A stretch of 64,000 nt of DNA. Origin: Deltaproteobacteria bacterium (GTDB lineage: Bacteria > Desulfobacterota > Desulfobacteria > Desulfobacterales > UBA5852). The notes below the pieces were generated by a model. The model was not told the origin of the DNA. It searched no databases and saw nothing but the letters and a program-made list of their open reading frames with translations. The position numbers and the translations under genes were made by a program. This document shows positions 46,451 through 55,816 of this stretch, one piece after another (position 1 is the stretch's first letter; each line of letters begins with the position of its first letter). Location of the stretch: NCBI GenBank assembly GCA_020444045.1, contig JAHLLS010000001.1, positions 248,001 through 312,000 of the forward strand, given 5' to 3'.

Positions 46451-47677
46451 CTATTGTTTTCCGCCGTTGTTTGTCTGCCCTTCAAATTTGTAGATTCGTC
46501 GCACCCCACTGACGATTCCTCCCGGCCGGAAAACCATCATCATCACCAGGAGGGCGCCAAAAACCAGCATGCGATATTCCGAAAACGCCCGCAGGTATTC
46601 CGGCAGGAGAATCAGAACCAGGGCGCCGATAATGACCCCCAGGATGGAGCCCATGCCGCCCAGCACAACCACACATAGAATGATAACCGATTCCCAGATG
46701 GTAAAGCTGGTGGGGTTGATAAAGGTGGTCTTGGCCGCAAAGACGACCCCGCCCATGCCGGCCCAGGTGGCCCCCATGGCAAAGGCCGACAGCTTGGTCC
46801 GGGTCTTGTCGATGCCCATGGCCTGGCAGGCCACTTCATCTTCCCGCAACGCAATCCAGGCCCGACCGATCCGTGAATCCTGCAGGCGCCGAACCACGAA
46901 TATGGTCATCAAGGCCAGTCCGATCATCACAAAATAGAGGAAAATAGAGGACTGCTGAAGGGATAACTTCAACCCAAAAAGACCGGGTTTGGGAATGTTG
47001 GCAATACCGCTCGGTCCGAAGGAAAATTCATTCCAATTTTCCAACACCAGCCGGATGATCTCCCCGAACCCTAGCGTGACGATCGCCAGGTAATCGCCCC
47101 GCAGCCGCAATACGGGGAAGCCCAGCATGATACCGAACAGAAAGGCCAGCAAGGCACCGATGGGCAACGCCATCCAGAAGGTGACCCCAAAATGGTAATT
47201 CAGCAGGGCGTAACTGTAAGCGCCCACCGCGTAGAAAGCCACATAGCCGAGGTCGAGCAGTCCCGCCAGCCCGACAACGATATTCAGTCCCAATCCGACA
47301 ACGACATAGATCAGCGCCGTACTCAGAATATTGGTCTGGTACATGCTGAAGACAAACGGGAAAATCGCGACTAAAGCGGCGGTTGCCACCAGGCCCGGAA
47401 TATAAAAGCGGGGATTGCTCATCAATCGCGGGATCAACGGGATCTTCTCTTCGCCGCTGACTTCCGCTTTCTTCTTCCCGGCTTCCTTGCGCGCCATGGC
47501 CATCCGCCAGAAAAAGGAAAGCACGAAGGCCCCCAGCCCTACCCCTGCCATCCACCACCAGCGCCACTCGATGGTTTGCTCGATGGTGTTCACTTTGATC
47601 ACCATGATGGGAAAGGTGAGAAACATGAACCAGAGCGATACCAGGAAAGACTTCTTGATTTCTTGCAATGTTATCAT
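46451..47677 (-). CDS. livM: branched-chain amino-acid ABC transporter permease LivM (second cluster)
   Basis: Permease of 408 residues, about 90 longer than the LivM at 35162. It has an extra N-terminal region with two helices and a basic loop (MARKEAGKKKAEVSG), like E. coli LivM. The core shows VVGLGLNIVVGLAGLLDLGY, LRGDYLAIVTLGFGEIIRL and RIGRAWIALREDEVACQAMG. I prefer the ATG at 47677 to a TTG at 47692, though the GAGG upstream is about 15 bases away. Confidence 0.9.
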   Translation of the reverse strand: MITLQEIKKSFLVSLWFMFLTFPIMVIKVNTIEQTIEWRWWWMAGVGLGAFVLSFFWRMAMARKEAGKKKAEVSGEEKIPLIPRLMSNPRFYIPGLVATAALVAIFPFVFSMYQTNILSTALIYVVVGLGLNIVVGLAGLLDLGYVAFYAVGAYSYALLNYHFGVTFWMALPIGALLAFLFGIMLGFPVLRLRGDYLAIVTLGFGEIIRLVLENWNEFSFGPSGIANIPKPGLFGLKLSLQQSSIFLYFVMIGLALMTIFVVRRLQDSRIGRAWIALREDEVACQAMGIDKTRTKLSAFAMGATWAGMGGVVFAAKTTFINPTSFTIWESVIILCVVVLGGMGSILGVIIGALVLILLPEYLRAFSEYRMLVFGALLVMMMVFRPGGIVSGVRRIYKFEGQTNNGGKQ

Positions 47678-47756
47678 AGTGCGCTGTTTCAACCTCTAAC
47701 CGCCGCGGCCCGCAAGCGCTTTGCCGTCCGGCGCTGTCGGTGAGGGCTGCTCGGTA

Positions 47757-48659
47757 TCAAACCTTGTCTGTATCCGACCGTCCGAGAAGGCCGGCCGGTC
47801 GGAATATCAAAATCAGGACCAGAAATAAAAAGGCAAAAACATCTTCGTAATCACTGGAAATGTAGCCCGTAAAAAAACTCTCCGTCCACCCCAGCACGAG
47901 ACTGCCCAGAACAGCGCCGGGCATGCTGCCGATGCCTCCCAGAACAGCGGCCACGAAAGCCTTGATGCCCACAATGAAGCCGACATAAAAATTGACCTGC
48001 CCGATGTGGGACGCCACCAGGACGCCCCCCAGGGCAGCGATGGAGGACCCGATGATAAACGTAAAGGAAATCACCCGGTTCACATCGACCCCCACCAGCA
48101 TGGACATGTCGCGGTCCTGGGCCACGGCCCGCATGGCTTTGCCCATCCGGGTAAATTTGATCAGATAGGTCAGCAAGACCATCACCAGGGCGGTGGCAAT
48201 ATAAATGACAATTTCCGTCGAGCGAACGATGTGCTCATACGGTTGTAGAAAATCCCAGGAGGGGATCAGATTAGGGTAGGGCAGGAAATTGGACGTCTGG
48301 GCCAGCAGAACGTAGTTCTGAAGAAAGAGGGACATTCCGATCGCGCTGATCAGGGCCGACAAGCGCTGGGAGCCGCGCAGGGGCTTGTAGGCGATTTTTT
48401 CAATGGTGTACCCGTAAGCCGCCGAGTACAGCATCGCAATCAGGGCCGCCAGAATGAGGATGGCGATCGAATTCCAGCCCAGCATGGTCAGTACGCTGAT
48501 CACAATCAGGCCGGTGAAAGCGCCGATCATATAGATTTCGCCATGGGCGAAATTGATGAGCTCGATAATCCCGTAGACCATCGTATACCCCAAGGCGATC
48601 AGGGCATAGATACTGCCACGCGTAAGGCCACCAAGGAACAGTTCAAAAAAATAATCCAT
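47757..48659 (-). CDS. livH: branched-chain amino-acid ABC transporter permease LivH (second cluster)
   Basis: Permease of 300 residues with LGGLTRGSIYALIALGYTM, ELINFAHGEIYMIGAF, GKAMRAVAQDRDMSMLVGVD and a conserved AAVLGGIGSMPGAVLG loop. It follows the binding-protein gene after a 184-base gap that contains a strong stem-loop. Confidence 0.92.
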   Translation of the reverse strand: MDYFFELFLGGLTRGSIYALIALGYTMVYGIIELINFAHGEIYMIGAFTGLIVISVLTMLGWNSIAILILAALIAMLYSAAYGYTIEKIAYKPLRGSQRLSALISAIGMSLFLQNYVLLAQTSNFLPYPNLIPSWDFLQPYEHIVRSTEIVIYIATALVMVLLTYLIKFTRMGKAMRAVAQDRDMSMLVGVDVNRVISFTFIIGSSIAALGGVLVASHIGQVNFYVGFIVGIKAFVAAVLGGIGSMPGAVLGSLVLGWTESFFTGYISSDYEDVFAFLFLVLILIFRPAGLLGRSDTDKV

Positions 48660-48789
48660 CGGAAAAAGTTCCCAAGCCTGTGAACATCAAAGCAATAATA
48701 AGGGTCGCGACAAAAATAGATGCTACGCTTTTCAGTTGATTCTTGGCGAGGCCCTATAGTTATCCCTAAAATTTTATGTGCCAAAAACA

Positions 48790-48826
48790 CATCAGGGGTC
48801 ATCACCTTACGGCGTGACCCCTGATG
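48790..48826 (-). terminator. stem-loop between livK and livH, attenuator-like
   Basis: A 12-bp perfect stem (CATCAGGGGTCA with TGACCCCTGATG) with a 13-base loop lies 18 bases past the livK stop. On the minus strand it is followed by TGTTTTTGG. It resembles a leaky terminator that would favour livK over the downstream permease genes. Confidence 0.6.
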
Positions 48827-48843
48827 ACATTCGCTATTCGCCT

Positions 48844-50031
48844 TTAGAAGTCCACGGTCACATACTGGCCGCCTTGGACCTGGTACATCGCAAAACCGAC
48901 ACCGATGGCATCGCCTTTTTCATCGAATTTGATGATCCCCAGCGGCGTGGCAACCCATTCCGACTGAAGGGTTTTGGTCAGCACATCGTATTCGGTAGAA
49001 CCGCTTTTTTCGATGGCATTCAGCAACGCCAGGGTGGCCGCATAGGCATTCAGGAAAAAGGCGCCCGGTTCTTCACCGTATGCTTGTTTATGCGCCTCGA
49101 TGGCTTCGACCGCGATGGGGTTGCTGGACGTATCCACGGGCCCGGTGGCATAGACGCCTTCGGCAAATTCACCGGCGACTTTGATAAAAGTGTCGTCCTT
49201 CACCCCGTCATCGGAGATGAACACGGTGTCCATAGCCTTATTGCGCATCTGCTGGACGAGCTTGGACGCTTCCGGATGGTAACCACCGAAAATAACGGCC
49301 TCCGCCTCGGATTGTTTGATTTTCTGTACGACCGCGGAGTAATCCACGGCACCCGGCGTAATGCCCTCGTAGAGCACCACTTCGGCACGGCTGTCGGCTT
49401 CCAGGAAACCCTTGGCGAATTCCGCCAACCCCTTGCCGTAGTCGCCCTTGTCATGCAGCACCGCGATCTTTTTCAGCTTAAGAACATCCAGGGCAAAGTC
49501 CACTTCCAGACGGGCCTGAGCATCGTCGGAAGCAATCGTGCGATAAAAGTTCGGGTAATCGCCGCTCTGCGTCAGGGCGGGGTTGGTGGCGGAAGGGCTC
49601 ATGGCAATAATGCCGGACTCTTTGTAGATGCCCAACGCGGCTTTGGTAGCCCCGCTGCAAATGTGGCCCACCACGACATTGGCGCCATCCGTGACCAGCT
49701 TGGTGGCCGTATTCGTGGCCACTTCCGGTTTACAGACGTCGTCTTCCACCAGAAGTTCGATCTGGCGACCACAGATGCCATCCATGGCGTTACGTTTTTT
49801 TATGATCAGTTCAGCGGCCCGTACAGTCGGAATACCGTAAGAAGCTAGATCACCACTGTGAGCACCGGCAACACCCAACTTGATGGGTTCCATCGCTTTT
49901 TCCACCGGGGCGGCTTCTTTAGTGGCCTCGGCCGGTTTTTCCTGCTGCTGTCCACAGGCAAAAAGAATCATTCCTGTCAGGGCAACCAACGCGATCAGGG
50001 CGAAATATCTTCCAAAGTGTTTCTTCATCAT
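48844..50031 (-). CDS. livK: branched-chain amino-acid-type ABC binding lipoprotein (second cluster)
   Basis: Binding protein of 395 residues. It differs from the LivK at 33029 in being a lipoprotein: lipobox MILFACGQQ with Cys at about 26, then a Glu/Ala/Lys-rich linker. The fold opens IKLGVAGAHSGDLASYGIP, with DDVCKPEVATNTATKL and AVIFGGYHPEASKL typical of the LIV-binding family. AGGAGGAAGGG precedes the ATG. It has its own promoter candidate at 50088-50116. Confidence 0.9.
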   Translation of the reverse strand: MMKKHFGRYFALIALVALTGMILFACGQQQEKPAEATKEAAPVEKAMEPIKLGVAGAHSGDLASYGIPTVRAAELIIKKRNAMDGICGRQIELLVEDDVCKPEVATNTATKLVTDGANVVVGHICSGATKAALGIYKESGIIAMSPSATNPALTQSGDYPNFYRTIASDDAQARLEVDFALDVLKLKKIAVLHDKGDYGKGLAEFAKGFLEADSRAEVVLYEGITPGAVDYSAVVQKIKQSEAEAVIFGGYHPEASKLVQQMRNKAMDTVFISDDGVKDDTFIKVAGEFAEGVYATGPVDTSSNPIAVEAIEAHKQAYGEEPGAFFLNAYAATLALLNAIEKSGSTEYDVLTKTLQSEWVATPLGIIKFDEKGDAIGVGFAMYQVQGGQYVTVDF

Positions 50032-50080
50032 CCCTTCCTCCTTGAAAAAGTGACAAATATGGGGTTGGTCTCTTGAAAAG

Positions 50081-50104
50081 CCCTGTATTTATAGTCTTAC
50101 AGGG
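50081..50104. promoter_or_regulatory. inverted repeat spanning the -10 of the second liv operon
   Basis: CCCTGTA-N10-TACAGGG is a perfect seven-base inverted repeat, and the -10 hexamer sits in its centre. This is a likely operator; the regulator is unknown, and the sequence differs from the GntR-type operator elsewhere in the window. Confidence 0.5.
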
Positions 50105-50116
50105 CATTTGAGTCAA
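50088..50116 (-). promoter_or_regulatory. sigma-70 promoter of the second liv operon
   Basis: On the minus strand TTGACT is followed after exactly 17 bases by TATAAA. The start point would fall about 50 bases before the livK ATG. This is one of the two best promoters seen in the window. Confidence 0.7.
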
Positions 50117-50257
50117 GATAGAAATTCCCTTTGGCAAGCGGCGAACGGACTTTGTCGCTTGACCACTCGATCCGGATGCAGTAGTCAACGCTTCAGAAGA
50201 CCTTCCACCCCAAACACCACGTCGACCCAATCGCCACACAGGGAGCCAACTAGCACC

Positions 50258-51100
50258 GTGCCGACCATCGGGCTCATCGTTAAACCGGTCCCGGAAGCCC
50301 AGCAAACAGCGGATCGGTTTGAAAACTGGCTTCAGGCACGTCGGATTGGTGTCGAGCGGATCACGCCGCCGCTTTCCGGCGACGCCCCCCGTTCTCCGGC
50401 ACCGTCCAGCCTGGCATGTCTTTTTGTCCTTGGCGGTGACGGCACCTTTCTGAGCGCCGTGCGATGGATCGGAGACACGCCCCTGCCGGTTCTGGGCGTC
50501 AAGTTCGGTCAGGTTGGTTTCTTGGCCGAAATCGCTGCGGATGATCTCTATTCCGCCGCGGAAGCGGTGCTCCAAAAGAATTTCACGATCCAAAAGCGCA
50601 TGCGTCTGACCGTTGCCGTCATTAAAAACAGCCAGGAACGCTGCCGTGAAATCATTTTAAATGATGTGGTCGTGACCAAAAGCACCTTGGCGCGACTGGC
50701 CCATATCGAAGCCTACATCGACAACCATTACCTGACGACCTTCCGCGCCGACGGTCTGATCGTGTCCACCCCGACCGGTTCCACGGCCTACTCGCTGGCC
50801 GCCGGCGGGCCCGTCATTCACCCCGAGGTGCCCGGCATCATCATGACGCCGATTTGCCCCTTCACCCTGACAAACCGCCCACTGGTTATTCCGGACCGCG
50901 CCCGCATCAAGATGTCGCTCGAGAAAGACTCCTCTAATATGATTTTGACCTTTGACGGCCAGGCCGGCATGGAAATCAACCACGGCGACACGATCCAGAT
51001 TGAAAAGAGCCCCCACCCCGTGTACATGATCAAAGTCCCCGGTAGCGAATACTTCGATATTCTGAAAGCCAAACTGAGCTGGAGCGGCGGGCGGGTATAG
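50258..51100 (+). CDS. nadK: NAD kinase
   Basis: Enzyme of 280 residues that phosphorylates NAD to NADP. It has [55 protein letters not shown] and [13 protein letters not shown] at 50258 ([10 protein letters not shown]) matches family N-termini. GGGAG lies 12 bases upstream, a little far, and the frame runs open back to a TTG at 50108, but that stretch is not family-like and lies in the liv promoter. A hairpin follows the stop. Confidence 0.9.
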   Translation: MPTIGLIVKPVPEAQQTADRFENWLQARRIGVERITPPLSGDAPRSPAPSSLACLFVLGGDGTFLSAVRWIGDTPLPVLGVKFGQVGFLAEIAADDLYSAAEAVLQKNFTIQKRMRLTVAVIKNSQERCREIILNDVVVTKSTLARLAHIEAYIDNHYLTTFRADGLIVSTPTGSTAYSLAAGGPVIHPEVPGIIMTPICPFTLTNRPLVIPDRARIKMSLEKDSSNMILTFDGQAGMEINHGDTIQIEKSPHPVYMIKVPGSEYFDILKAKLSWSGGRV

Positions 51101-51135
51101 CCAATACCCATCGTATTTAAACCAATCAAATGAAA

Positions 51136-51167
51136 GGGCCGGCAGATCTTAAAAGATCTACCGGCCC
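51136..51167. terminator. long hairpin between convergent nadK and ahcY
   Basis: GGGCCGG pairs with CCGGCCC, and inside it AGATCTT pairs with AGATCT around a short A loop; the arms are mismatched at only one position. Only a short T-rich stretch (TTTCATTTG) follows on the minus strand and none on the plus strand. It is a probable bidirectional, weakly tailed terminator. Confidence 0.6.
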
Positions 51168-51232
51168 TGAGAATTGAGTCGCATCAAATTTTCGGCGGGC
51201 TGATCTGCTTGTTTGAAATTCCAATGTCCGTT

Positions 51233-52687
51233 TTAGTAACGATAATGATCCGGCTTAAACGGGCCCTCGACCGGGACACCGATGTAATCGGCCTGCTCCT
51301 GTGTCAATTCTGTCAGACGAACCCCGAGTTTCGCCAGGTGCAGCCGGGCCACCTCCTCGTCCAGTTTCTTCGGCAGCGTGTAGACCTGCTTTTCAAGCGG
51401 GTCGGAAGCCAATTTGAGTTGTGCCAGACACTGGTTGGTAAAACTGTTGCTCATCACAAAACTGGGGTGGCCCGTGGCACATCCCAGATTTACCAGACGC
51501 CCCTCCGCCAGAACGATGATTGACCGACCGGAAGCCAAAGTCCATTTGTCCACCTGGGGCTTGATGGTGACTTTGGTGCAGGCCGGGCTCTTTTCCAGAT
51601 AAGCCATATCGATTTCGTTGTCGAAATGGCCGATATTGCAGATGATCGCCTCATTCTTCATCTGTTCCATGTGAGATCCCGCAATCACATGATAGTTCCC
51701 CGTGGCCGCTACGAAAATATCCCCCAAGGGGGCGGCATCGGCCATGGTCACCACTTCAAACCCTTCCATCGCCGCCTGCAGGGCGCAGATGGGGTCGATT
51801 TCCGTCACCAGCACCCGGGAACCATATCCGCGCATGGAACGGGCACAGCCTTTGCCCACATCACCATAGCCACAGACCACCACGACCTTGCCCGCCATCA
51901 TGATGTCCGTGGCCCGCTTGATGCCATCGGCCAGGGATTCACGGCAGCCATAGAGGTTGTCGAATTTTGATTTTGTGACCGAATCGTTGACATTGATGGC
52001 CGGAAACAGCAGCTCGCCATCGCGAGCCAGCTGATAAAGGCGGTGAACTCCCGTGGTGGTTTCTTCCGAAACCCCGCGAACTTTGGCCGCCACCGTCGTC
52101 CAGTGCTGGGGATCTTTGGCATAACCGGCTTTCAGCCGCTCCATGAGATAGTGCACATCCGGATTATCGTAAGCCTTATCCAGCAGCCCGGGATCCTCGG
52201 CCACCTTGACCCCCTGATGAATCATCAGCGTGGCATCCCCGCCGTCATCGACGATCAGGTCCGGACCGCTCCCATCCGGCCAGGTCAGGGCCATTTCCGT
52301 GCACCACCAGTATTCTTCCAGGGTTTCCTCTTTCCAGGCAAACACGGCCGCCGAACCATTGTGGGCAATAGCCGCCGCCGCATGATCCTGGGTGGAAAAG
52401 ATGTTGCAGCTGGCCCAGCGAATATCGGCGCCCAAAGCTTTGAGCGTTTCGATCAACATGGCGGTCTGGATGGTCATGTGAAGGCTGCCCGTAACTTTCA
52501 GCCCCTTGAGGGGCTGGCGGGGGCCGTATTTCTCGCGCACCGCCATCAGGCCCGGCATTTCGTTTTCCGCCAGCTGCATTTCCTTGTTGCCGAAATCCGC
52601 CAGGGAAAGATCGGCAACCTTATAGGGCAAAGAAAGATCCAGCGCCATAAAACCGGGCGCAGCGTCTTTCATGGGGATCAGCGTCAT
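51233..52687 (-). CDS. ahcY: adenosylhomocysteinase
   Basis: Enzyme of 484 residues that splits S-adenosylhomocysteine to adenosine and homocysteine using bound NAD. Motifs are [49 protein letters not shown] (NAD-binding) and the C-terminal KPDHYRY. AAAGGAG precedes the ATG. It lies downstream of metK on the same strand, so SAM synthesis and SAH removal are encoded together. Confidence 0.94.
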   Translation of the reverse strand: MTLIPMKDAAPGFMALDLSLPYKVADLSLADFGNKEMQLAENEMPGLMAVREKYGPRQPLKGLKVTGSLHMTIQTAMLIETLKALGADIRWASCNIFSTQDHAAAAIAHNGSAAVFAWKEETLEEYWWCTEMALTWPDGSGPDLIVDDGGDATLMIHQGVKVAEDPGLLDKAYDNPDVHYLMERLKAGYAKDPQHWTTVAAKVRGVSEETTTGVHRLYQLARDGELLFPAINVNDSVTKSKFDNLYGCRESLADGIKRATDIMMAGKVVVVCGYGDVGKGCARSMRGYGSRVLVTEIDPICALQAAMEGFEVVTMADAAPLGDIFVAATGNYHVIAGSHMEQMKNEAIICNIGHFDNEIDMAYLEKSPACTKVTIKPQVDKWTLASGRSIIVLAEGRLVNLGCATGHPSFVMSNSFTNQCLAQLKLASDPLEKQVYTLPKKLDEEVARLHLAKLGVRLTELTQEQADYIGVPVEGPFKPDHYRY

Positions 52688-52826
52688 TTATAACTCCTTT
52701 GTCGTTGTCATTTCATAGCCCCGGTTCAAAAGGGCACTGTGTCGGGCATTTTTCCAACATAAGGCCCGAAACCTTTTCTGTCAGGGTATCATCTGAAAAA
52801 ATCGGTCACGATTGACGGTTTTGGGA

Positions 52827-53996
52827 TTAAATGCCCGCCAGATTGCGAATTTCATCCACGCGGTTTGTCTTTTCCCAGGAAAAAGTGGCCTCGGTGCGCC
52901 CAAAATGGCCATATGCCGCCGTGGGGCGGTAAATCGGCCGCAACAGGTCCAGATAATCAATAATGACCGCCGGCCGCAGGTCAAACACCTCGCTGATAAT
53001 TTCTTTGACCCTATTTTTGGGAATCACACCGGTGCCCATCAAATCCACCATAACGGAAACCGGCTCCGCCACGCCGATGGCATAGGCCACCTGGACCTCA
53101 CACTTCTTGGATAATCCGGCCGCGACAACATTCTTGGCGATATGGCGCCCCATGTAAGAGGCGCTCCGGTCGACCTTGGAGGGATCCTTGCCGGAGAAGC
53201 ATCCCCCGCCGTGACTGCCCTGACCGCCATAGGTGTCCACGATGATCTTGCGCCCGGTGAGACCGCAATCCCCCATCGGGCCGCCCACGACGAATTTGCC
53301 GGTAGGATTGATAAAATATTTGGTGTCGCCGTCAATCATCTCGCGGGGGATAACCTTCTTGATCACTTCCTCGATGACCGCTTCACGAAGTGTTTCATGG
53401 GTCACATCCGGTTTATGCTGGGTGGACACGACGATGGTATCCACCCGTTTGGGCGTACCGTTTTCATACTCGATGGTCACCTGGGATTTGCCATCCGGGC
53501 GGAGAAAATCAAGCGCACCGTTTTTACGCACCTTGGACAGACGCCGGGTCAGTTTGTGCGCGTACATGATCGGCATCGGCATCAGTTCCGGCGTTTCATC
53601 GGTCGCAAAACCGAACATGAGCCCCTGGTCACCGGCGCCCTGGTCCTTATAGAGGCCCTGGCCCACATTGACGCCCTGGGCGATATCAGGCGACTGCTGG
53701 TCGATGCTGGTGACCACCGAACACGTCTGGAAATCGAACCCCATCTGGGAAGAGCAGTAGCCAATCTCGTGGATGGTATCCCGCACAATCTGAGGAATGT
53801 CGACGTAGCACTCGGTCGTAATCTCTCCGGCCACAAAAGCAAGGCCGGTAGTTACCAAGGTTTCGCAGGCCACCCGGCAGCCTTTGTCCTGTCCGATAAT
53901 GGCATCCAGGATGGCATCCGAAATCTGGTCGGCGACTTTGTCGGGGTGCCCTTCGGTTACGGATTCCGAGGTGAAAAAAAACTGTTCGTTGCCCAT
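52827..53996 (-). CDS. metK: S-adenosylmethionine synthase
   Basis: Enzyme of 389 residues: [20 protein letters not shown] at the start, [20 protein letters not shown], and the P-loop-like [15 protein letters not shown]. It makes SAM from ATP and methionine. ATG at 53996 (MGNEQFFF) has AAAGGA six bases upstream; the ATG at 54011 is part of that ribosome site region. A 139-base gap separates it from ahcY; I searched it for an SAH riboswitch and did not find one. Confidence 0.94.
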   Translation of the reverse strand: MGNEQFFFTSESVTEGHPDKVADQISDAILDAIIGQDKGCRVACETLVTTGLAFVAGEITTECYVDIPQIVRDTIHEIGYCSSQMGFDFQTCSVVTSIDQQSPDIAQGVNVGQGLYKDQGAGDQGLMFGFATDETPELMPMPIMYAHKLTRRLSKVRKNGALDFLRPDGKSQVTIEYENGTPKRVDTIVVSTQHKPDVTHETLREAVIEEVIKKVIPREMIDGDTKYFINPTGKFVVGGPMGDCGLTGRKIIVDTYGGQGSHGGGCFSGKDPSKVDRSASYMGRHIAKNVVAAGLSKKCEVQVAYAIGVAEPVSVMVDLMGTGVIPKNRVKEIISEVFDLRPAVIIDYLDLLRPIYRPTAAYGHFGRTEATFSWEKTNRVDEIRNLAGI

Positions 53997-54049
53997 GTTG
54001 TATCCTTTCATTAATTCTATATGTCACCGGGCGCGAGACCTGTGGCAGG

Positions 54050-54868
54050 TCACGGCACCAGTGGCATGTTGTCGATCAGCCGGGTGGCACCGACCTTAAC
54101 GGCCATCGCCATCCGGACCGGTCGGTCGATCACGGCGACCTCTTCCAGCGTCTCGGGATCCACGATCACAATGTAGTCGATCGCGGTTTCCGGGTGCGCG
54201 CCAATCCTGGCCCTGGCCTCCGCCACGACCTGTTCCGCCTGGGTCTGGCCCGCGGCAACCTGGGCCTGGGCCTCTTGCAGGGACTGGCTGAGACTCAACG
54301 CCGCCGGTCGCTGCGCGGGCTTCAGGTAAGCATTGCGGGAACTCATGGCCAGGCCGTCAGGCTCCCGCACCGTAGCAGCGCCAATGATGTTGACGTCAAA
54401 ATTAAGATCTTTCACCATTCGACGAATGATGGTGAGCTGCTGAAAATCTTTTTCGCCAAACACCGCCACCTGGGGATTGACGATATGAAACAGCTTGGCC
54501 ACCACGGTTGCCACGCCCTGGAAGAAAATCGGGCGTGAAAGTCCGCACATGCGTTTTGCAAGGGCCTGGGGCGTTACAAAGGTCTGGCAACCGTCGGCAT
54601 AAATTGCCTGTTCATCCGGCGTAAAAAGAATATCCACCGGAACGTTCTCGCTTAGACGGCGATCCTTTTCCATATCGCGGGGGTAGGTTGCGAAATCCTC
54701 ACCAGGCGCGAACTGGGTCGGATTGACAAAGATGCTGACCACCAGGATATCGGCCAGCTGCCGCCCTTCGCGCATCAGCGACAGGTGTCCCTCATGCAGA
54801 AATCCCATCGTGGGGACGAACGCAATGGTGCGTCCATTCTGTCGCAGCATCTGTGAACGATGCTGCAT
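54050..54868 (-). CDS. panC: pantoate-beta-alanine ligase (pantothenate synthetase)
   Basis: Enzyme joining pantoate and beta-alanine with ATP: TIAFVPTMGFLHEGHLSLMR (HIGH-like), VSIFVNPTQFAPGEDFATYP, VFGEKDFQQLTIIRRMV and GLAMSSRNAYL. From the ATG at 54868 it is 272 residues but lacks the usual first ten. Nine codons earlier, an ATC at 54895 would restore the typical IDIISTVEEMQ start and has AAAGGGGG seven bases upstream; no ATG, GTG or TTG exists before the in-frame stop. The true start is therefore probably the ATC. It leads the panC-metK-ahcY string with a 53-base gap to metK. Confidence 0.9.
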   Translation of the reverse strand: MQHRSQMLRQNGRTIAFVPTMGFLHEGHLSLMREGRQLADILVVSIFVNPTQFAPGEDFATYPRDMEKDRRLSENVPVDILFTPDEQAIYADGCQTFVTPQALAKRMCGLSRPIFFQGVATVVAKLFHIVNPQVAVFGEKDFQQLTIIRRMVKDLNFDVNIIGAATVREPDGLAMSSRNAYLKPAQRPAALSLSQSLQEAQAQVAAGQTQAEQVVAEARARIGAHPETAIDYIVIVDPETLEEVAVIDRPVRMAMAVKVGATRLIDNMPLVP

Positions 54869-54895
54869 TTCCTCAACTGTAGAAATAATATCGAT

Positions 54896-55286
54896 TGGTT
54901 AGCCCCCTTTAACGGAAATCAGGCACACCGTCTCTTATGGTAGCCCTTTTTAAAAGTCAACCGGGATTTGGCCAATGTCGGCAACGACCCGGGGATGCGG
55001 GCGATGGCCATGGCAATGCTTGGATTTCTTGCCGAATGAATGCGCCAAGCAACAAAAGGGTTTCACCGCACCGAATTATTCGGCCGTTTCCGGGGGGGGG
55101 TGCCACAACATGAAACCGGATCAGCGGGACGGTGGCGTGTTGTTCGGAATGCCGCTGCCCGTCATGGACGTTTACGGAAAGCAACGCTGATTTTGGGTGT
55201 CATTGGCACGAGAATCGAAAGGACCGGCACCCTTGCGGATGACAAACATGCCTTCCGGTGTCGGGGAACAAAACGATATCATCGTC
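54896..55286. other. intergenic region without recognised genes
   Basis: About 390 bases between panC and a cyclic-nucleotide-binding protein, both on the minus strand. A short plus-strand stretch ending at 55039 looks weakly coding (NVGNDPGMRAMAMAML) but has no start or family. Otherwise nothing is seen. Confidence 0.35.
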
Positions 55287-55766
55287 TCAGATAAGGCTTT
55301 CGATGTCCGGATGGTTCCGTAAAACGGTCACGAACTGACTGGTGCGGTGATCCAGCCGATTTTTAATGATCCACATGAGGCGTTGGTGAAAATGAAAAGC
55401 CATTTCATGATCGCTGTTGAGAAGGTTGCGAATTTTTCCCGCCCGAATAGAATACACCTGACAGGGTTCAGCACACACCGTCATGGAGGAATACGCCATG
55501 CCTTCGCCCATGACCGCTGACCATCCGAACGAAAAGCCCGGTTTCACCGCTCCGATAGCAAAGGAAATTTTATCGGAAATCCGTTTCTCGAGTAGGATCT
55601 TGCCCCGCTTTAGAAAAAACATGCGGTCGGCCGGGTCACCTTCCTGGAAGATGATGTCTTCCTCTTCAAACTGCAATATATCGAGATGCGGTATCACCTT
55701 GTCCAGCATCTCCTCGGTGAAATTACTGAAGATGATAATATCTCTCACGTCATCATAGGAAAGCAT
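55287..55766 (-). CDS. cyclic-nucleotide-binding domain protein
   Basis: Protein of 159 residues: one Crp-like cNMP-binding beta barrel (FEEEDIIFQEGDPADRMFFL, GKILLEKR, FGWSAVMGEGMAYSSMTV, VYSIRAGKIRNLL) and a C-terminal helix. There is no DNA-binding domain. The phosphate-binding cassette is FGWSAVMGEGMAYSS, lacking the classical GE-L-A-L plus Arg, so the ligand may not be cAMP. It lies 50 bases behind the antiporter operon on the same strand and could be co-transcribed as a regulator. Confidence 0.8.
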   Translation of the reverse strand: MLSYDDVRDIIIFSNFTEEMLDKVIPHLDILQFEEEDIIFQEGDPADRMFFLKRGKILLEKRISDKISFAIGAVKPGFSFGWSAVMGEGMAYSSMTVCAEPCQVYSIRAGKIRNLLNSDHEMAFHFHQRLMWIIKNRLDHRTSQFVTVLRNHPDIESLI

Positions 55767-55816
55767 GTCTCACCTCTGGATAGCGATATCCTCTACATGT
55801 CTTATCGACAGGAAGG

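Noticed and set aside
52688..52826. Possible SAH or SAM riboswitch between metK and ahcY
   Set aside because: I could not find the conserved SAH pseudoknot segments or any other SAM-riboswitch core; only unremarkable spacer is seen.
54960..55039. Weakly coding-like stretch ending NVGNDPGMRAMAMAMLGF
   Set aside because: Too short, no start codon with a ribosome site, and no family recognised.
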